A DNA stretch of 64,000 nt, taken from the NCBI GenBank assembly GCA_964017195.1, contig OZ024897.1, positions 8,879,951 through 8,943,950 on the forward strand, given 5' to 3'. This document shows, piece by piece, positions 13,131 to 20,883 of the stretch. Origin of the DNA: Siderastrea radians. Lineage: Eukaryota; Cnidaria; Anthozoa; Scleractinia; Rhizangiidae. Both the position numbers and the translations under genes were made by a program. The notes beneath the pieces were generated by a model, which was not told the DNA's origin, ran no database searches, and saw only the letters and a program-made list of their open reading frames with translations. Each line of letters starts with the position of its first letter. Positions within the stretch are counted from its first letter, which is position 1.

Positions 13131-13624
13131 AGTATTATTGAAATCTCTGCTAATCACATGACCCAAGAAACTAAGGCTCTATCACAAAAGAAGGGACGAA
13201 ACAGTTTTGATCGTTAATACAGTTGCAACTTGAATCAAAAGTATTAGAACCACAAGTCATAAAGTTAGTCGTATGTCTATATGTCTACGACATCATAATT
13301 TGTAAGCCTATGTCTAAATTTAATAATTATATATTTTTCTAAAAGGAATAAAAATTGCTAGAAATCGTCAAAACATCGTATTGAAATCACCCAAAATTGC
13401 AGTAACCTAAAGATAAATCAAATTACAGCGATTATCTTCAAAGCAACAGTAAAAGTAGTAACCCTAAGGTAAACCAGATTAGAATGATTATATTCATTTA
13501 CGCTGAGAAGAAGTATGTCGAGTTACGAAATACTCATTTGCTACTCAGATTGTTACTAATTACAACTAAGCTAGTATTATTGAATCTAATGATAAAATAC
13601 AAAACGGGTGTGGGTAGTTGATAG

Positions 13625-14442
13625 TCACTCAAAAATGTATCCAGAACTGGCGTTTTCACGGGGAATTTGGCTGCGTACACCTCCCTCTACAAACGCAAAG
13701 CAAACGTCCTTTGCAATCAATTTGTAGCAATGTTTCTTGAACTCTTCCTCAGCACCTGCTTTAACAGCTTTCTGAGTTAACTCAGACACAAGCATTTTAG
13801 AAGTCGACCCTTTCAGAAATGCTTCGACGCCTTCGTTAAGAACTCTTAATGAAATCTTCTCGTAAAACGTTTTGGTACATCCGCCACTAGAAATGAACTC
13901 TGTTATAAGTTTACGTCCCATTGTTTTAGTCAACTTGGTACTTTCCCGCAACACTTCTTCAACTGTTCCAGGAATAACCCCTCTTGCAATCTCCTGTGCA
14001 ACTTGCTCACCCACCTTTTTGGTTGCAGCTTTGCCAGCAGACTTCGCGTCCGCCCTCACAGCTCTAATAGCCGCGTGTTTTCCACCTTTTACCGCTCCTG
14101 TTGCCAGTTTTTTTCCAAGTTCTTGATCAACCTTTTGGTTGCCTCCTTTTTAACCGTCTTTGCGGTTTCTTTTGCACTCTGGACAACAGCATTCTTTGCA
14201 CTTCCTTTCATTGCTTCCTTCGCACTGCTAGACATCCCAAGCGTAACAAAGTCTGAAATGCCCGAAAGTGTGTTTGTCAAGCCACCAACTGTATCACCAC
14301 GGTAGAAATCATACAGCGCTTCGCTGAAATCTACGACGGAACCAAGCCCAGGAAGTGCGGCATTGAGTGCCATTTTTACTCCAATCTTTGCTCCAATCTT
14401 TCCTACAAACTTCACCCCCAACCATGCCCAAGAATCTGCCAT
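13625..14442 (-). pseudogene. Array protein, copy 1 (frameshifted)
   Basis: This is the same gene as at 39760-40542 and 56649-57431. The N-terminal part (14442-14089) and C-terminal part (14059-13625) lie in different frames, with the break near 14090-14125. The C-terminus is also altered compared with the other copies. The N-terminus keeps the tryptophan-rich start (MADSWAWLG), the glycine-rich PGLGSVVDF segment and the SAKEAMKGSAKNAVVQSAKE stretch. It is unlikely to produce the full protein. Confidence 0.75.
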
Positions 14443-14825
14443 TTTTGATAGACGTTACAACGGCAAAGGCTATAAACATAAACATAAACATAAACTGGCA
14501 ATAAGTAATTGATAACATTCCATAGTAGTTCAGTAACACGGTTGTTTGGTTCATGTTTTCAATGAAAGGGACCAGAAAATGATTGATTGAATGTGAATGT
14601 TGTTCGCCGTAAACGTTCGTAATATTTGCCATAGTACAACGCTAAATTTTGGCATGCTCCCATTGGTCGAAATCGGTCACGTGACGCGATAGTGTCTCTC
14701 TTCAGCTGGCACCTATTAGCGCACAGTGCCCGGTTTTGCCAATTTTTGCTCAAAATTTAGCGTTGTACAAAAAAAAAACCAATACAGTCTCTCTGTCTCG
14801 GGCCCTATGTGTGATAGGATCCCTC

Positions 14826-15035
14826 GGTGTGTGATAGGATCCCTCGTGATGCCTTTTAGCGTGATGCCTTCTAGCGTGACGCCCTTTTGCGTGATGCCTC
14901 TTAGCGTGATGCCTTTTTGCGTGATGCCTCTCAGTGTGATGCCCTTTTCCGTGATGCCTTTTTTCGCGATGCCCTTTTGCGTGATGCCTTTAGCGTGATG
15001 CCTTTTTTCGTGATGCCTGTTTGATGATGCCCCTT
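14826..15035. repeat. Minisatellite with GTGATGCC core
   Basis: About ten copies of a 17-20-bp unit, GTGATGCC(T/C)(T/C)TTT(A/T)GC, run head to tail with small variations. The open frames on both strands here are simply repeats of this unit. The other array units lack it. Confidence 0.8.
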
Positions 15036-15420
15036 TCCACAATACGATCCCTCTGCCACGATTTTCTCTTTATCAGCTTTGACTTGTTACATGTCAGATT
15101 TGACTAATTTCATTTCCTTTTCAAACAATTGAATTTTGTCATAGATATACCCTCATAGTTTTCCCTCATTTGTTCTCTAATCACTCTGCAGTGAAACAAA
15201 GGACAACGGCAACTTTCGAGAAACTTTGCTCAAAATCAATTATGTAGCCCCAGCAACAGCAAGGATTGGCGTCTGCTATGTGGTTGTTGATCGAAATTAC
15301 TTCTCCGTTACTCACTGACAATTTGTGAGAATGATCTTTTTAAAAAACACCATTTGTATTAAAAATCAGCCTGATTGTTGATTCTGAGGCAGTTTTGAGG
15401 GTATACGAACAGATCGGTAG

Positions 15421-15427
15421 GCGTGTG
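15421..15427. other. Unoccupied counterpart of the P-like element's target site
   Basis: GGTAG-GCGTGTG-TTGATTATTTACAA here corresponds to GGTAG-GAGTATG | element | GAGTATG-TAGACCATTTACAA at 42821-42832 and 54352-54372. The sequence continues in parallel on both sides (AACGCGTCAAATTCACC downstream). This is the pre-insertion state preserved in the neighbouring array unit. Confidence 0.8.
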
Positions 15428-15604
15428 TTGATTATTTACAACGAATTTTAACGCGTCAAATTCACCAAGCGTTGCGATGTGCATGGCTACAAGATTCGGC
15501 ACAAAATGAAAGATATGTTTCGATTTTTGCAGCCCTTGAAAACAATAACGTAATCTGACTGAAACCTATAAAAAAAAAATAGATGAAAGCCTTAAAAAAT
15601 ATTG

Positions 15605-15610
15605 AAGGTC
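15605..15610. repeat. Left target-site duplication of the Polinton (AAGGTC)
   Basis: AAGGTC abuts the first base of the inverted repeat and is repeated exactly at 37885-37890 after its last base. The paralogous uninterrupted site at 54531-54536 has a single AAGGTC. Six-base duplications are characteristic of Polinton integrases. Confidence 0.93.
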
Positions 15611-16024
15611 AGTAGTAAATTGCGCTCGTATGGCCCACTTTGCCTCGTTTTGATGTGAGAATGACGTCATAACCGGAACCGGAAGTCACGTGTTTTTGGG
15701 AGGGGGAAACCGCTGACCAGGTGTAAAAAAGGAATCGCGGGCTCAGGGAAGTCACGTGGTTTAGGAAACCGCTGGCGAGTGTGAAAAAAGGATCGTGGGC
15801 TCAAGGGGAAGGAAAACCGCGGAGAAAACGCGGGCGCAAAGTCCAAAGTCCAATGTTTGGAACGGGGGTGACCGGAAAACAAGACAAAATGAATAAATCA
15901 TGTTTTATTGATTTGTTTTACAATAACTGTGGTTTTTTTTTTCCTTTGAGTTCCTATTTGATAAGTGTTCCTTTTATGATGAGTGTTCAGTTACTGGTAT
16001 CCATAGGGGTAGGTCTTGAAGGTG
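15611..16024 (+). repeat. Polinton left terminal inverted repeat
   Basis: 414 bp, complementary to 37472-37884 with one extra T in a T-run (10 against 9). It contains an internal duplicated block (GGAAACCGCTG... GTGTAAAAAAGGA... GGGCTCA, twice, about 75 bp apart) with CACGTG palindromes and an ATGACGTCAT site near 15661. Its inner 45 bp or so are the inverted copy of the last codons and stop of the polymerase gene. Termini of this kind serve replication initiation and integrase binding in Polintons. Specific protein sites are not proven. Confidence 0.95.
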
Positions 16025-16085
16025 CGTCCCAAACCACGCGAAATGCAAGTTACGAAAAGTCATCACATTGTCCGACGCAGGCTGA
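16025..16085 (+). pseudogene. Displaced, diverged fragment of the polymerase 3' coding region
   Basis: The segment starting TCCCAAACCACG at 16027 aligns, in direct orientation, with the polymerase coding sequence at 37349-37400. In the polymerase frame it still reads PKPREMQVTKSHHIVR, against PKPREIQVTKTYQIVR in the intact gene. Most differences fall at third codon positions. It therefore appears to derive from a related element's functional polymerase rather than from decay of this one. It sits directly inside the left TIR. Confidence 0.75.
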
Positions 16086-16092
16086 AGGGGTT

Positions 16093-16300
16093 CCTTTTGG
16101 AGGAGTTCGTATGTTCCTTTTTGATGAGTGTTCCTTTTGATAATATGAGTTCCTATTTAATAATATGAGTGTTCCTTTTGATAATATGAGTGTTCCTTTT
16201 GATAATACGAGTGTTCCTTTTTGATGAGTTCCTTTTTGATAATATGAGTTCCTATTTAATAATATGAGTGTTCCTTTTGATAATACGAGTGTTCCCCTCG
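16093..16300 (+). repeat. Subterminal satellite, GTTCCTTTTGATAATATGA unit
   Basis: About ten imperfect copies of (GA)GTGTTCCTTTTGATAATA(T/C)GA run head to tail just inside the left TIR. The unit resembles GTTCCTATTTGATAAGTGTTCCTTTT inside the TIR at about 15950-15975, from which it probably expanded. The right end of the element lacks the expansion. Confidence 0.85.
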
Positions 16301-16607
16301 TCCCACATGTCACAAGAAGAAAGAGACCGAACTCCAGCTGAGTCATCTGATCATGACCTCGCCGTCGCCGCCAGAAGATGAGGATCATGCCCGTGCTGGG
16401 CCTAGTGTGGACATCCAAGCAAACCAGGAAGCAGCCAAGCAAGCAAGCAAGAATGTTAGATCAACCAGGGCCATGAGACCAAAGGATCAACCAGATCCAT
16501 TAGACCAAAGGAATAATCAGATCATCGATGAGTGTGAAAACATGAAATGGGACGGTGGTTTTTATAGAGAAATCAAAGGGTCCCGTGGGAGGGGAAGGGA
16601 CCAATGA
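16293..16607 (+). CDS. 84-residue ORF with a polymerase-like leader and start
   Basis: The ATG at 16353 opens 84 codons. The 60 bp before it (CCCCTC..CCACATGTCAC ... TCATCTGATCATG) closely match the leader of the polymerase gene at 33270-33341. The first residues (MTSPSPPEDEDHARAGPS) resemble the polymerase N-terminus (MSSHEDDVAGPS). After that the ORF is unlike the polymerase and contains low-complexity QASK/RPKDQPDP stretches. It may be a truncated polymerase start left by recombination, or a short gene that captured the promoter. I do not recognise a function. Confidence 0.4.
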   Translation, partial: SPRPTCHKKKETELQLSHLIMTSPSPPEDEDHARAGPSVDIQANQEAAKQASKNVRSTRAMRPKDQPDPLDQRNNQIIDECENMKWDGGFYREIKGSRGRGRDQ

Positions 16608-16709
16608 GAGAAAGACCCCATCATGCTGTGGGAGGGGATGGGGTGGGGGGACCCCCCTCCCCCCTCCTTAGATAGACCATGGTGCAGTGCGCGGATCGGG
16701 GTATATAAG
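16582..16709 (+). promoter_or_regulatory. GC-rich palindromic control region with TATA box (left)
   Basis: GTGGGAGGGGAAGGGACCAAT, then GGGGTGGGGGGACCCCCCTC with a GGGGGGACCCCCC-type palindrome near 16649-16665, then TATATAAG at 16702-16709. The same modules occur inverted between the polymerase and the LxCxE gene at 33165-33292. The TATA box is 76 bp upstream of the ATG at 16785, suitable for that gene. The palindrome could be an enhancer or an origin element. That role is inferred. Confidence 0.6.
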
Positions 16710-16784
16710 TCAAGGGAGGCCACAGGACGCCATTCCTAGCTTTGAGCCGGTCTGTGTGACTTATGCCAGTTGAGGAAAGCAGAA

Positions 16785-17303
16785 ATGTCGGAAACGAGAA
16801 GGCCCTTGGGCTCGCTAGCCAGTTGTGTGAATGAGAAGGGAGAAGACGTGTTGAGAAGGAGAGTGCGACCAGAGCAGACGCCCCTCCAGCGCCAAATTAG
16901 TGGTATATACGAGAGACGGGAGGAATCATGGCGCCCCCTTACAAGACAACGCGTGGAGGCGTTCCTTCGTTTGTTTCTATTGTGCTTTGTGGAGCCGGAA
17001 AATGGGTTACCCCTTCAAGCAGGGACGTACCGCAGGTTAAAGAGAGTGCTAACCCACCGGATCATCCCTTTTATTGAGCGCCGTATAGTACCGACCAGGG
17101 AGGAAAAATATTGGCCGATTAGCATGCGACTGTTTGAGGAACTTGACTTTTTTATGGCGGCCCATTTGTCTGAAGTGTACTGCGAAAATGCTTGGTTAAC
17201 AATCAAGCATTTCTATCGTGAAGTGAAGAAAGCGGAAGAACGGGAAAGACGGGAACGAGCCAATCGTGTACGACGTGTTTTGTTTGGTGTAAATAGACTT
17301 TGA
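16785..17303 (+). CDS. Unrecognised 172-residue protein (left-end early-type gene)
   Basis: I start this at the ATG at 16785, the first in frame; the frame is open a little further upstream through a TTG codon only. The protein is rich in arginine and glutamate. It has a central hydrophobic-aromatic segment (VEAFLRLFLLCFVEPENG, residues about 62-79), several predicted helices with WRPL and KYWPISMRLFEELDFF, and a highly charged C-terminus (KKAEERERRERANRVRR). The control region duplicated from the polymerase side and its place at the element's left end suggest an accessory or early regulatory gene. LLCFVE resembles but does not match an LxCxE motif. No family is recognised. Confidence 0.65.
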   Translation: MSETRRPLGSLASCVNEKGEDVLRRRVRPEQTPLQRQISGIYERREESWRPLTRQRVEAFLRLFLLCFVEPENGLPLQAGTYRRLKRVLTHRIIPFIERRIVPTREEKYWPISMRLFEELDFFMAAHLSEVYCENAWLTIKHFYREVKKAEERERRERANRVRRVLFGVNRL

Positions 17304-17568
17304 ACATTTTTTATTTGTGAGTCAAGAAGCAGAGGACATTTTGTAAGCGAAGTTTTTTATTTTTTAATTAAAAAAAGAGTTGATGTTTTTTACAAATGGT
17401 GATTGGTCTTCTTTGCCACGCGGGTGGGGCGAGTCTATTTACAATTGGAAAAGCTATCTACAATTTGAAAAAATAAAAAGTAAAAGCTATGTACAATGGG
17501 AAAAAATAAAAAAACTAAGAAATTGAAAAAGAAAGCTATGTACAATTCCAAAAGTAAAAACTAAAAAA
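17304..17568. other. 3' intergenic region between convergent genes
   Basis: A+T-rich, with repeated GCTA(T/C)(G/C)TACAAT units (about 17450, 17488, 17532) and AATAAA signals on the plus strand. It receives the 3' ends of the 16785 gene and of the minus-strand SLOG gene. It contains no gene. Confidence 0.5.
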
Positions 17569-18258
17569 TTACAAATGAAAGTCTTCCAGTTCCATGCGTA
17601 ATTGATCAATGTTCTCGGGTAGACAGAAGGTGCGGTTGAACAAGGCTTGAATTTCGGCTCGGGTTTTGTCGTCCACCTCCCGGGATCCTACCACGGCACT
17701 GCTTTGATGAAGGGTGGGCTTTTTGGGGCCGCAAGGGACAAATTGACTGCCAGTGACCAGGGTGGCAGCATTCTCGTTGACTTGGTAGTAATGGTCCGAG
17801 CGGTACCACGTTTGACTGGGAATGTCAAAGAGATAGACGGGTTTGCCTTGATCCATAGCCAATTGCACGGTCCAACCGGTACCCCCTTTCACGCGTTTAT
17901 GATCCGGTTCCAAGATGCCAAAGGCATAGATGGTATGGGCTTTCTTGGCCAATTGATAATTGCGTTGCAGCAATTGCAGGGTGTAAAAATGACTGGGCAT
18001 TCGTTTCCCTAGTTTCTCTGCTGCCTGGTGAAGATGCGGGTTGGCTAGCATCAGGACTTCCACGGTGGAAGGGGTGATGAACGTGGCTCGAGGATGGTTC
18101 GGGGGGACGAGCACTTCGACTTGCATCCCAAACTGTTTACCCAGTTCTTCCACGAGGGCATCCGTACCTTTGGCGCCCCCGGTGTACACCACATGACCAT
18201 GCCCAATCTGGAGTTCCAACGCATCCACATCTCCGATCATGTCGATGTTGGGAGGCAT
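17569..18258 (-). CDS. SLOG/DprA-like nucleotide-binding Rossmann protein
   Basis: 229 residues. Residues 22-33 read HVVYTGGAKGTD, the glycine-rich GGxxGxD loop of the SLOG superfamily (DprA, LOG, YpsA-like). Residues about 98-113 (LQRNYQLAKKAHTIYAFG) and 124-145 (KGGTGWTVQLAMDQGKPVYL) match the later RN..LA, GGTxxTxxxA and GKPV features of the fold. A VGSREV motif, which in DprA-like proteins sits before the GG loop, here comes after the core near residue 190. That raises the possibility of a circular permutation. SLOG domains bind or process nucleotides, NAD+ or ADP-ribose derivatives, and several act in immune conflict systems. The ligand here is unknown. Transcribed divergently from the zinc-finger gene. 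Confidence 0.75.
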   Translation of the reverse strand: MPPNIDMIGDVDALELQIGHGHVVYTGGAKGTDALVEELGKQFGMQVEVLVPPNHPRATFITPSTVEVLMLANPHLHQAAEKLGKRMPSHFYTLQLLQRNYQLAKKAHTIYAFGILEPDHKRVKGGTGWTVQLAMDQGKPVYLFDIPSQTWYRSDHYYQVNENAATLVTGSQFVPCGPKKPTLHQSSAVVGSREVDDKTRAEIQALFNRTFCLPENIDQLRMELEDFHL

Positions 18259-18462
18259 CCTTGGAATGATAACTCAGGGACCAAGGAACCCTCTTAAATA
18301 GGAACACCTGACCAATGGGAAGACAAGAGGTCCTTATAAGGTCATAACAAGCTGACCAATGGGAAGAGGAGACGTCCTTATAGGGTCATGAAAAGCTGAC
18401 CAATGACAACCAAGGGTCCTGGGTATAAAAAGGCAGGGGTGGGTGAAAAAATCGTGAGCACG
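18259..18462. promoter_or_regulatory. Divergent promoter with CCAAT repeats and two TATA boxes
   Basis: A ~56-bp direct repeat with CTGACCAATGGGAAG and GTCCTTATA(A/G)GGTCAT occurs two and a half times (about 18309, 18353, 18396). On the plus strand, TATAAAAA at 18424-18431 stands 39 bp before the ATG at 18463. On the minus strand, CTATTTAAG at 18291-18299 stands before the SLOG start at 18258. The three CCAAT boxes and repeated CCTTATA blocks look like a shared upstream activating region. Confidence 0.75.
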
Positions 18463-19356
18463 ATGTCAGTCGATCGGAAGAGAAAGACAACCCATCCCCC
18501 AGAGGGGAAGAAGAAGAAGAAGACTATTCAAACGATGACGCCCGTGGACTGTGATCCGGGGGTACGCGAGGTGGTGGAAGATACCCGAGCGGCGGTGGAA
18601 GATATGATGAAAGAATTGAATGACATGGTGGAGCAATCTACACCACAATTCACTCTGACGACAGTGTATGACAATGAGGAGGACTATGCTCAAGCGAAAG
18701 CCAACAGTGAAAGAAAGTCGGTGGACTATATGGTATGTCCTTGTCATGACGTGCGTTTGGAGGCCCGAGAATCTCAAAAGGGATGGAAGTATGTGAAATG
18801 TCCCATCCAACCCTGTTTGCTGTTTTGTGGCCAAGATCAAGCTCTGGAGTATATGAAAGCCGTGTATAGTCAACCTCATGTAGAAGTGTTGGACATGTGG
18901 GCTTGTTTGCAATGCTTTTGCCGGGAACCCGCCACGCTACAACAGAGCCATTCGACCCAGAACCCCGATCGCTTGTTTCTGAATTGTTCCAAGAAAACGT
19001 GTGGCTTCTTCCGATGGGCCGATCAACCCTTGGGTCCCAAGTACTGGAGCTGGTTTCATGACAACCCGCCCAAGAAAGCCGACCAACAAGCTGAATCTCC
19101 TTTGTCTACCCGTGATGCGCAAGGGTATCCCAAGCGGGGCTATGACATCCCAGGGCCGCCTCCTCGAGCCCCCAGGAAAGAGGATCGCCCCCTGACAGAT
19201 TATGAGAAACAATTGTTGCGAGAAATTCAAGAGCTCAAGAACCGTCAAGAAATGATGGTGGCCCCAGCGCCACCACCCCCCAAGTACAGTGACAGTGTGG
19301 ACAACTGGCAGAAAGATCTCGAGACCGTCACTTGTGGTCGTCTAGGTCTCTTTTAA
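18463..19356 (+). CDS. Tandem GRF-type zinc-finger protein
   Basis: 297 residues from the ATG at 18463, chosen because it follows the TATA box; an upstream in-frame ATG at 18403 lies before the TATA box. A lysine-rich N-terminus (KKKKK) is followed by two related zinc-binding modules. The first (residues about 90-124) has CPCHDVRLE and a C..C pair. The second (about 146-188) has CLQCFCREPATL and CSKKTCGFFRWAD, the layout of GRF zinc fingers found in topoisomerase III and NEIL3. GRF fingers bind single-stranded DNA. The C-terminal third is proline-rich with a short coiled coil (LTDYEKQLLREIQELKNR). A role in replication or DNA repair of the element is inferred. Confidence 0.7.
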   Translation: MSVDRKRKTTHPPEGKKKKKTIQTMTPVDCDPGVREVVEDTRAAVEDMMKELNDMVEQSTPQFTLTTVYDNEEDYAQAKANSERKSVDYMVCPCHDVRLEARESQKGWKYVKCPIQPCLLFCGQDQALEYMKAVYSQPHVEVLDMWACLQCFCREPATLQQSHSTQNPDRLFLNCSKKTCGFFRWADQPLGPKYWSWFHDNPPKKADQQAESPLSTRDAQGYPKRGYDIPGPPPRAPRKEDRPLTDYEKQLLREIQELKNRQEMMVAPAPPPPKYSDSVDNWQKDLETVTCGRLGLF

Positions 19357-19398
19357 TGGTTTAAAAAAGGAGTAGGAATAAAAATTTTTATTTAGTCC

Positions 19399-19764
19399 AT
19401 GGAGTCTGTTGTGTGTGATGCGTGGGAGTCTGTCTGGTCCTTGGGACAATGGCAATGCCATCAATCCCTGTGCCAAGTGTTATATGATCACCAACCCGGG
19501 CCCCCCATCCCGATTCCTCCCTGCCCCGAGGACGCGCACCCTCTCCACGTCTTTGAAGAAACCCACGTGGATCGTAACCTGTATCGATGGGTGGTGTTTG
19601 TCGTATGGTTAAAAGGGCATCCGGACGCCTGGCGATGGTATCGAATCACTCAAAAGGCGCATCCCCACACCATCCCTTCCATACCGACCTTATGGGATGA
19701 ATGCCAGAACGTATGGCCCCTCGAAAGAAAACTCAACGCTGGTCAACAACAACAACAAAGTTGA
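19399..19764 (+). CDS. Unrecognised 121-residue tryptophan-rich protein
   Basis: ATG at 19399, 42 bp after the zinc-finger gene. Its last 64 bp overlap the integrase start in another frame. The protein is rich in Trp, Cys and His (WESVWSLGQWQCHQSLC, RWVVFVVWLKGHPDAWRWY) and ends in a glutamine run. There are no transmembrane or signal features and no recognised domain. Its placement and proper ATG support a real gene, but it could be a shadow of a longer 5' region of the integrase. Confidence 0.5.
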   Translation: MESVVCDAWESVWSLGQWQCHQSLCQVLYDHQPGPPIPIPPCPEDAHPLHVFEETHVDRNLYRWVVFVVWLKGHPDAWRWYRITQKAHPHTIPSIPTLWDECQNVWPLERKLNAGQQQQQS

Positions 19765-20879
19765 AGAGAACCAAACGCCCTGTCTCGTCGTCGTCAACGA
19801 AGAAAAGCAATGTCTCACAACAATGGTTAAACCGTTACCACGATCCTAGCGCCCCGGGGAGTTTAGGTGGGGTGCAACGGTTTGCCAAAGCCCAGGGCCT
19901 CCCGTTGAAAAAAGCCCAACAGGTCTTGGAACGGGATGTGGGCTACACGTTACATAAACCACGACGTCGTCGTTTTGCTACCTTACCCGTGATCGTAGGG
20001 GGTTTAGACGATCAATGGGCCGCGGATTTAGTGGAAGTGCAACGGTTGGCCAAACATAATCGGGGTATACGCTACTTGTTGACCGTCGTGGATGTCTTGT
20101 CCAAGTACGCGTGGGTCCAACCGTTGAAAACCAAAACCGGCGTGGCCCTCGTGAAAGCCTTTGAGAAGATTGTGAGACAAGGAGGACGACACCCCAACCG
20201 ATTGCAAACGGATCGAGGGAAAGAATTTTACAATCGGACCTTTCAACGATGGGTCGACGAGCAAGACATTCACCATTTTTCCACCGAAGGGGATGCCAAA
20301 GCCAGTGTGGTGGAACGATTTAATCGGACCTTGAAAGAACGGTTGTACCGTTATTTGACCACGGCCAACACCTTACGCTTTGACAATGTGTTACCCCAGT
20401 TGGTGCAAGGGTATAATGCCACCCGTCATCGAAGTATTGGTATGCCCCCCGAAGACGTGACATGGGACAACGAAGAAGCCGTGTGGAAACGATTGTACAG
20501 CAAACGATTGAAAGGTCGGAAAAAACCCCAATTCAAAGTCGGAGATCGGGTCCGTCTCAACACGATTCATCGGACCTTTGAAAAAGGCTATCTCCCCGGT
20601 TGGACCGAAGAAGTGTTTGTGGTGCATTGTGTGATCCCGGGCCCCGTGCCCACGTATAAGATTCACGAATGGGATGAGACCCCCATCCAAGGCACGTTTT
20701 ATGAAGAGGATTTACAAAAAGTCCAGGTGTCCGACGTGTTTCGCATCGAAAAGGTACTTAAGCGTCAAAAAGATCGTTGGTTGGTCAAGTGGAAAGGGTG
20801 GCCCGACAAGTACAATAGTTGGATTGCTCGTGGTGACGTGACGTCCCTTCGACCGCGCAAACGACGCCGACGACGCTAA
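19701..20879 (+). CDS. int: Polinton retroviral-type integrase with chromodomain
   Basis: 392 residues (start at 19701; ATG at 19713 is an alternative). After a basic N-terminus, the rve-type catalytic core carries D109 (AADLVEV), D171 (LQTDRGKEF) and E205 (VVERFNRTLKE), with 33 residues between the second D and the E. An SH3-like basic domain follows (FKVGDRVRLN, about 275). A chromodomain at about 347-385 (RIEKVLKRQ ... WLVKWKGWPDKYNSWI) comes next, then an arginine-rich tail. It joins the element's ends to host DNA with a 6-bp stagger, matching the observed target duplication. The chromodomain may steer insertion to modified chromatin. All catalytic residues are present. Confidence 0.96.
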   Translation: MPERMAPRKKTQRWSTTTTKLKRTKRPVSSSSTKKSNVSQQWLNRYHDPSAPGSLGGVQRFAKAQGLPLKKAQQVLERDVGYTLHKPRRRRFATLPVIVGGLDDQWAADLVEVQRLAKHNRGIRYLLTVVDVLSKYAWVQPLKTKTGVALVKAFEKIVRQGGRHPNRLQTDRGKEFYNRTFQRWVDEQDIHHFSTEGDAKASVVERFNRTLKERLYRYLTTANTLRFDNVLPQLVQGYNATRHRSIGMPPEDVTWDNEEAVWKRLYSKRLKGRKKPQFKVGDRVRLNTIHRTFEKGYLPGWTEEVFVVHCVIPGPVPTYKIHEWDETPIQGTFYEEDLQKVQVSDVFRIEKVLKRQKDRWLVKWKGWPDKYNSWIARGDVTSLRPRKRRRRR

Positions 20880-20883
20880 AAGA

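Noticed and set aside
15667..15882. 71-residue open frame present in both Polinton TIRs (minus at the left, plus at 37613-37828 on the right)
   Set aside because: It has no ATG (starts at TTG), consists of reiterated TIR sequence and shows no protein-like features; the identity just reflects the repeat.
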